DNA of 24,814 nt from Bacteroidales bacterium (GTDB lineage: Bacteria > Bacteroidota > Bacteroidia > Bacteroidales > Muribaculaceae): NCBI GenBank assembly GCA_019420545.1, contig JAHZGZ010000039.1, positions 2,082-26,895 of the forward strand. The letters run 5' to 3'. Shown here one piece after another: positions 22,562-24,814 of this stretch. The notes below the pieces were generated by a model. That model saw only the letters and a program-made list of their open reading frames with translations. It searched no databases and had not been told where the DNA came from. A program made the position numbers and the translations under genes. Position 1 is the first letter of the stretch, and the number at the start of each line of letters is the position of its first letter.

Positions 22562-22960
22562 TTATCTCTCTTGTGGATCACGTGATTGATACCATTTAGC
22601 CACCGGTGATATTTCATCGTACCAAATTACAATAGCATTTCTCGTAACCCAATCTGCTGATGGATCGTTTATAAACTTAATTTTGCATCGTTGACCCTCG
22701 CCATCAATTGCATCATAATGCACGATTTTTACAAAGCCGGAATTAAATTCCTGCTTGTTATACATTGAGTATCTCTTGCTACCCAAGAGCAATTTGTTGC
22801 CATCGACGTATATGTCAATTAGGGAATTATTGGAGACTTGATTCGACACCTCATTGGTCTCCATATTCAAATCTTGTGACAAGAAACATGAATATAAAGT
22901 CTTCGCATTCATTGAGAATGAAAGAAACACACCTGCTAATAAAAACAATAATCTATACAT
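22562..22960 (-). CDS. Small exported protein, function unknown
   Basis: This 132-aa protein has a signal peptide (MYRLLFLLAGVFLSFSMNAKT). The mature part alternates beta strands and polar turns (SLIDIYVDGNKLLLGSKRYSMY, GFVKIVHYDAID, CKIKFINDPSADWVTRNAIVIWYDE), and its layout resembles the neighbouring exported proteins. No catalytic motif or known family is seen. Spacing is 23 bp from the preceding gene and 4 bp to the next. Confidence 0.7.
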   Translation of the reverse strand: MYRLLFLLAGVFLSFSMNAKTLYSCFLSQDLNMETNEVSNQVSNNSLIDIYVDGNKLLLGSKRYSMYNKQEFNSGFVKIVHYDAIDGEGQRCKIKFINDPSADWVTRNAIVIWYDEISPVAKWYQSRDPQER

Positions 22961-22983
22961 AACTCAGATTACTTAAAGGGTTA

Positions 22984-23505
22984 TTACTCAGGAAATATTC
23001 GAGCATGAACATAGTAATATTCACCTAAATCCGTTATGAATATAGCATAGACTTTCGCGTTGCGCTCTATCTTAAACACATCAGACGGTGTAGTCTCATA
23101 TATGACGTATTTGCGAGCATAATAATATGGTTTAAGGGAACGAATAAAATCACTCATGCTATTGCTTGGGTATATGTATTCCTTCTTCACTATAAAGGAT
23201 CGCCAATCGGATAAGATATTATATTCCCAAGTATTTACTGCAAAAGCATAGGCGAAGTTGTCGATAGACCCATTCCAGTAAGCAATAGGATTTCCACTGT
23301 CTTCTGTAGGGAAGTATCCCTTGGCTTTCATTGCCGATACAAATTGAGCTTCCGTCATATCGCATATTTTTATAAAATTCTCAATTGTGGGTTGGATTAC
23401 GTTCAACGAGTAGCCATGACCATATGATTTTGAGACGGAGCTAAGGCTTTGAGCGCCACATATAAATGTGATGCACATGAAGAAGATAAGAATCAGCTTT
23501 TTCAT
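22984..23505 (-). CDS. Small exported protein, function unknown
   Basis: This 173-aa protein has a signal peptide (LILIFFMCITFICGAQ, cleavage near residue 19). The mature part contains NFIKICDMTEAQFVSAMKAKGYFPTED, a helix-turn segment recalling substrate-adaptor or immunity-type folds without a firm match. An aromatic-rich region follows (AYWNGSIDNFAYAFAVNTWEYN, then SLKPYYYARKYVIYE). It is presumably periplasmic. It follows the LYNR-repeat gene by 8 bp. Confidence 0.7.
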   Translation of the reverse strand: MKKLILIFFMCITFICGAQSLSSVSKSYGHGYSLNVIQPTIENFIKICDMTEAQFVSAMKAKGYFPTEDSGNPIAYWNGSIDNFAYAFAVNTWEYNILSDWRSFIVKKEYIYPSNSMSDFIRSLKPYYYARKYVIYETTPSDVFKIERNAKVYAIFITDLGEYYYVHARIFPE

Positions 23506-23513
23506 GATACATT

Positions 23514-23963
23514 TTAGTTTTGGTGATACTCCCAGCGGTTGTAGAGGTCACACCACTTGTAATAGCCGATGAGCGTGTTATTGGAGTTATAAACATCGTA
23601 CCGTTTATAAAGGTCGTTCCACTTCTTGTAGCCTATGACATTGCCATATGTGTCTTTTACTTCTTCTCGGTCATATAGGTTGTTGTACGAACAAGTGGAC
23701 TGTATGTTGCCGTAGCGGTCTTTTGTATCCGTCCGATTGTAGAGGTTGTTGCGCTGTTCTGTCTTCTGGAGGTTGTCATTGGCATCGAAATACTCCATAC
23801 GATTGTAGAGGTCGTTGTACTTGGCATAACCAATCATACGCCCGTTGGAGTCGAAGAACTCCGTACGGTTATAGAGGTTATTCCATTTCTGGGTGTAAGA
23901 CTGGGCTGAAACTCCAAATGCGAAGACTATCAGCGTGATTAGTAGAATGGTCAGTTTTTTCAT
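23514..23963 (-). CDS. Exported protein made of 22-aa LYNR repeats
   Basis: This 149-aa protein has a signal peptide (LTILLITLIVFAFGVSAQ) followed almost entirely by tandem 22-residue repeats at residues 29-138 plus a partial sixth unit. A typical unit is DLYNRMEYFDANDNLQKTEQ followed by two residues; the invariant core is LY[NDK]R, then an aromatic/Asp-rich strand and a turn with N or G. Each unit probably folds as a beta-hairpin, similar in layout to YD or WG-type repeats, forming an extended beta array in the periplasm or on the surface. No catalytic domain follows. It is 5 bp after the small membrane protein and 8 bp before the next exported protein. Confidence 0.8.
   Translation of the reverse strand: MKKLTILLITLIVFAFGVSAQSYTQKWNNLYNRTEFFDSNGRMIGYAKYNDLYNRMEYFDANDNLQKTEQRNNLYNRTDTKDRYGNIQSTCSYNNLYDREEVKDTYGNVIGYKKWNDLYKRYDVYNSNNTLIGYYKWCDLYNRWEYHQN
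23550..23879 (-). repeat. Five 66-bp tandem repeats (22 aa) within the LYNR-repeat gene
   Basis: The five units have identical length and no indels. GTAGAGGTCGTT-like and ATAGAGGTTATT-like blocks recur at each unit junction on the plus strand. Units differ at many positions, so the array is old, and the length of a multiple of three preserves the frame. Confidence 0.8.
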
Positions 23964-23968
23964 TGATG

Positions 23969-24118
23969 TTATCGTGAAAGTTCGTTACACATGCGAAGAA
24001 GGAAGATGGCGATGAATACTGCTACAATCCACAGATTGCGCTCTATCCAAGATTTCTTGGGCTTTGGCTCTTTATTGTCCTGACCATTATTTTGGTCATT
24101 TGTTGTTTTTGTTTCCAT
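23969..24118 (-). CDS. Tiny single-TM protein
   Basis: This is a 49-aa protein from ATG 24118 (METKTTNDQNNGQDNKEPKPKKSW...). It has a polar, Asn/Lys-rich head followed by one transmembrane helix (LWIVAVFIAIFLLRMC, about residues 28-43). An in-frame upstream start at 24166 would add 16 residues reading opposite to the layout of the preceding small ORF and is not favoured. It is probably an inner-membrane protein with its N-terminus in the cytoplasm. Function is unknown. Confidence 0.55.
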   Translation of the reverse strand: METKTTNDQNNGQDNKEPKPKKSWIERNLWIVAVFIAIFLLRMCNELSR

Positions 24119-24185
24119 TCTTAGATGAAATGATAAGTTTAAGAATGCCGTAGATGACGGCAGCAAGAATCAATACTGTTATCAT
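24096..24185 (-). CDS. Possible 29-aa membrane peptide
   Basis: ATG 24185 opens a 29-codon frame, MITVLILAAVIYGILKLIIS followed by a basic/Asn tail, ending in TGA at 24096-24098. It would be one hydrophobic helix with a polar end. It overlaps the start of the next small membrane protein by 23 bp in another frame, an arrangement often seen with translational coupling. It is the first frame of this kind after the promoter at 24444. Without comparison data this is tentative. Confidence 0.35.
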   Translation of the reverse strand: MITVLILAAVIYGILKLIISSKNGNKNNK

Positions 24186-24437
24186 CTGCTTTGATTATGG
24201 CCGTTCAGTCCAATTGACCGGTTTATACAACAGAAGCGTGGACTGAATCCGCCGCAACTTTTGATAGATGGTCGTAGGAAACCAATTGACGAAAAGATGC
24301 AGGAAAACAGCCCACGCATATGGCGTAGGAACCGTTCTGCTCTGCTTGCGTCAAAAGAAAATTTCCTACGTTTTCTATCTCAAGCATTGGCGAAACGCTT
24401 CCGGAGAAGTTTATCTTACTAAGGTCACACTCTTGTG
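24186..24437 (-). other. Long leader of the secreted-protein operon; no convincing gene
   Basis: From the predicted transcript start to the first small ORF lies about 250 nt. CGTAGGAA occurs at 24273-24280 and 24324-24331, and its inverse TTCCTACG at 24363-24370, so alternative hairpins can form between one inverted and two direct copies. An open frame covers much of this stretch, but its nominal start is upstream of the -7 box. Confidence 0.35.
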
Positions 24438-24443
24438 ATGATG

Positions 24444-24451
24444 CAAAGTTA
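24444..24451 (-). promoter_or_regulatory. Promoter (-7 box) of the secreted-protein operon
   Basis: TAACTTTG on the minus strand is an exact Bacteroidales -7 box. CTTG/TTGG lies 19-20 bp upstream as a fair -33 element. It is the only strong box between the repeat gene at 24504 and the run of closely spaced genes down to 16512, although a weaker TATGTTTA lies in the 99-bp gap before the lipoprotein gene. Confidence 0.65.
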
Positions 24452-24503
24452 GCTAAATTTCTCGTCATAACCAAGCGTTAAACTGTTATCCTGCAAGAGC
24501 GTA

Positions 24504-24814
24504 TTACCAAATTCTGATCGTGGTATTCCCAAAACTGTCGGTTTGTGAGGTGGCGCGATAACCGTTGCTCCCGGTGGTTGTCGTGTTCCCGAAGCTGTCG
24601 GTATAGGAGCGATACGTTGTGCCGTTGTTAGTTCGGGTCGTGGTATTGCCAAAGCTATCGGTATAGGAAGTCGACCGGTAGCCATTGCTTCCCGTGGTCG
24701 TCGTGTTCCCGAAACTATCGGTACGGGTATTGTAGGTCACGCCATTGTTTGTGCGGGTGGTCGTATTGCCAAAGCTGTCGGTGTAGGACGTTGAGCGGTA
24801 GCCGTTGCTTCCGG
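24504..24814 (-). CDS. 3' end of a TDSFGNTT repeat protein (5' end outside window)
   Basis: The frame is open from the window edge to TAA at 24504-24506 and consists wholly of 20-residue units beginning TDSFGNTT. Two unit types alternate: one continues TTGSNGYRSTSY, the other TRTNNGTTYRSY, giving a 40-aa super-repeat. The last unit is truncated to TDSFGNTTIRIW. No start is visible, so a signal peptide or other N-terminal domain would be beyond the edge. The unit matches the 20-aa repeat of the lipoprotein at 21481-22011 in length and core (TD-x-FGNTT, then NG-x-Y). It probably belongs to an exported or surface repeat protein. It is transcribed toward the operon promoter at 24444. Confidence 0.8.
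   Translation of the reverse strand, partial: GSNGYRSTSYTDSFGNTTTRTNNGVTYNTRTDSFGNTTTTGSNGYRSTSYTDSFGNTTTRTNNGTTYRSYTDSFGNTTTTGSNGYRATSQTDSFGNTTIRIW
24543..24782 (-). repeat. Four 60-bp tandem repeats in a two-type alternating (120-bp) array
   Basis: The block CCAAAGCTGTCGGT (with small variants) recurs exactly every 60 bp, ending at 24540, 24600, 24660, 24720 and 24780 within one base. Alternate units share more sequence with each other than with their neighbours, so the unit of duplication was probably 120 bp. The array runs off the window edge. Confidence 0.85.

Noticed and set aside
24223..24474. Minus-strand frame of 83 codons between the repeat gene and the small membrane proteins
   Set aside because: Its start codons near 24474 lie upstream of the exact -7 box at 24444-24451, so the predicted transcript would lack them. 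No domain is seen. A shorter protein from 24387 remains possible but unsupported.
21511..24782. CRISPR array
   Set aside because: The 60- and 66-bp repeats are contiguous, lie in frame within genes and have no unique spacers; no cas genes are present.

Overview
The window reads as Bacteroidales DNA. The protein families (PcfK/PcfJ/DUF3873 mobile-element genes, BspA-type leucine-rich repeats) and the promoters (-7 boxes of the form TAnnTTTG, with almost no Shine-Dalgarno signal) both point there. A gut lineage such as Muribaculaceae or Bacteroides is plausible, but I cannot fix the genus.

Layout. (1) 1-2131, minus strand, visibly GC-rich: ordinary chromosomal genes. These are a truncated N-terminus of unknown function, a sugar-phosphate-type nucleotidyltransferase and pdxA of vitamin B6 synthesis. 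(2) 2132-3392: a 1.26-kb stretch with no convincing protein gene but dense structure. It holds an orphan promoter with a hairpin, a 217-nt element present twice at a 270-bp period with compensatory base changes in its stems, and a separate ~200-nt nested inverted repeat. (3) 3393-5931, plus strand: five small genes typical of Bacteroidales conjugative elements (two-TM protein, PcfK-like, PcfJ-like, unknown, DUF3873), with terminator-like hairpins. No integrase, relaxase or tra genes are seen, so this is a fragment or the edge of an element. (4) 6089-16363, minus strand, AT-rich: nine tightly packed genes behind one strong promoter at 16395-16402. In transcription order: unknown protein, DUF1848 (Fe-S/radical-SAM-like), class I SAM-methyltransferase-like protein, RecQ-type helicase, coiled-coil tail-anchored membrane protein, small unknown, frameshifted unknown, unknown, and an ADP-ribosylglycohydrolase. 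This is the best candidate for an undescribed system, possibly genome defence or nucleic-acid modification. (5) 16512-24451, minus strand: an envelope/secreted-protein operon behind a promoter at 24444-24451. It contains several small exported proteins, two with short tandem repeats, a membrane-anchored protein, a zinc-ribbon/LRR gene broken by an in-frame stop, and a TPR protein fused to a retropepsin-like aspartic protease. (6) 24504-24814: the 3' end of a gene made of exact 60-bp (20-aa) repeats, related to the repeats of the lipoprotein at 21481-22011.

Two genes look broken: a +1 frameshift near 8400-8415 and an in-frame TAA at 20015-20017. Together with the base-composition change this suggests an acquired region under partial decay. 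The assignment of regions 4 and 5 to biological roles is inference from gene content; no homology search was possible.
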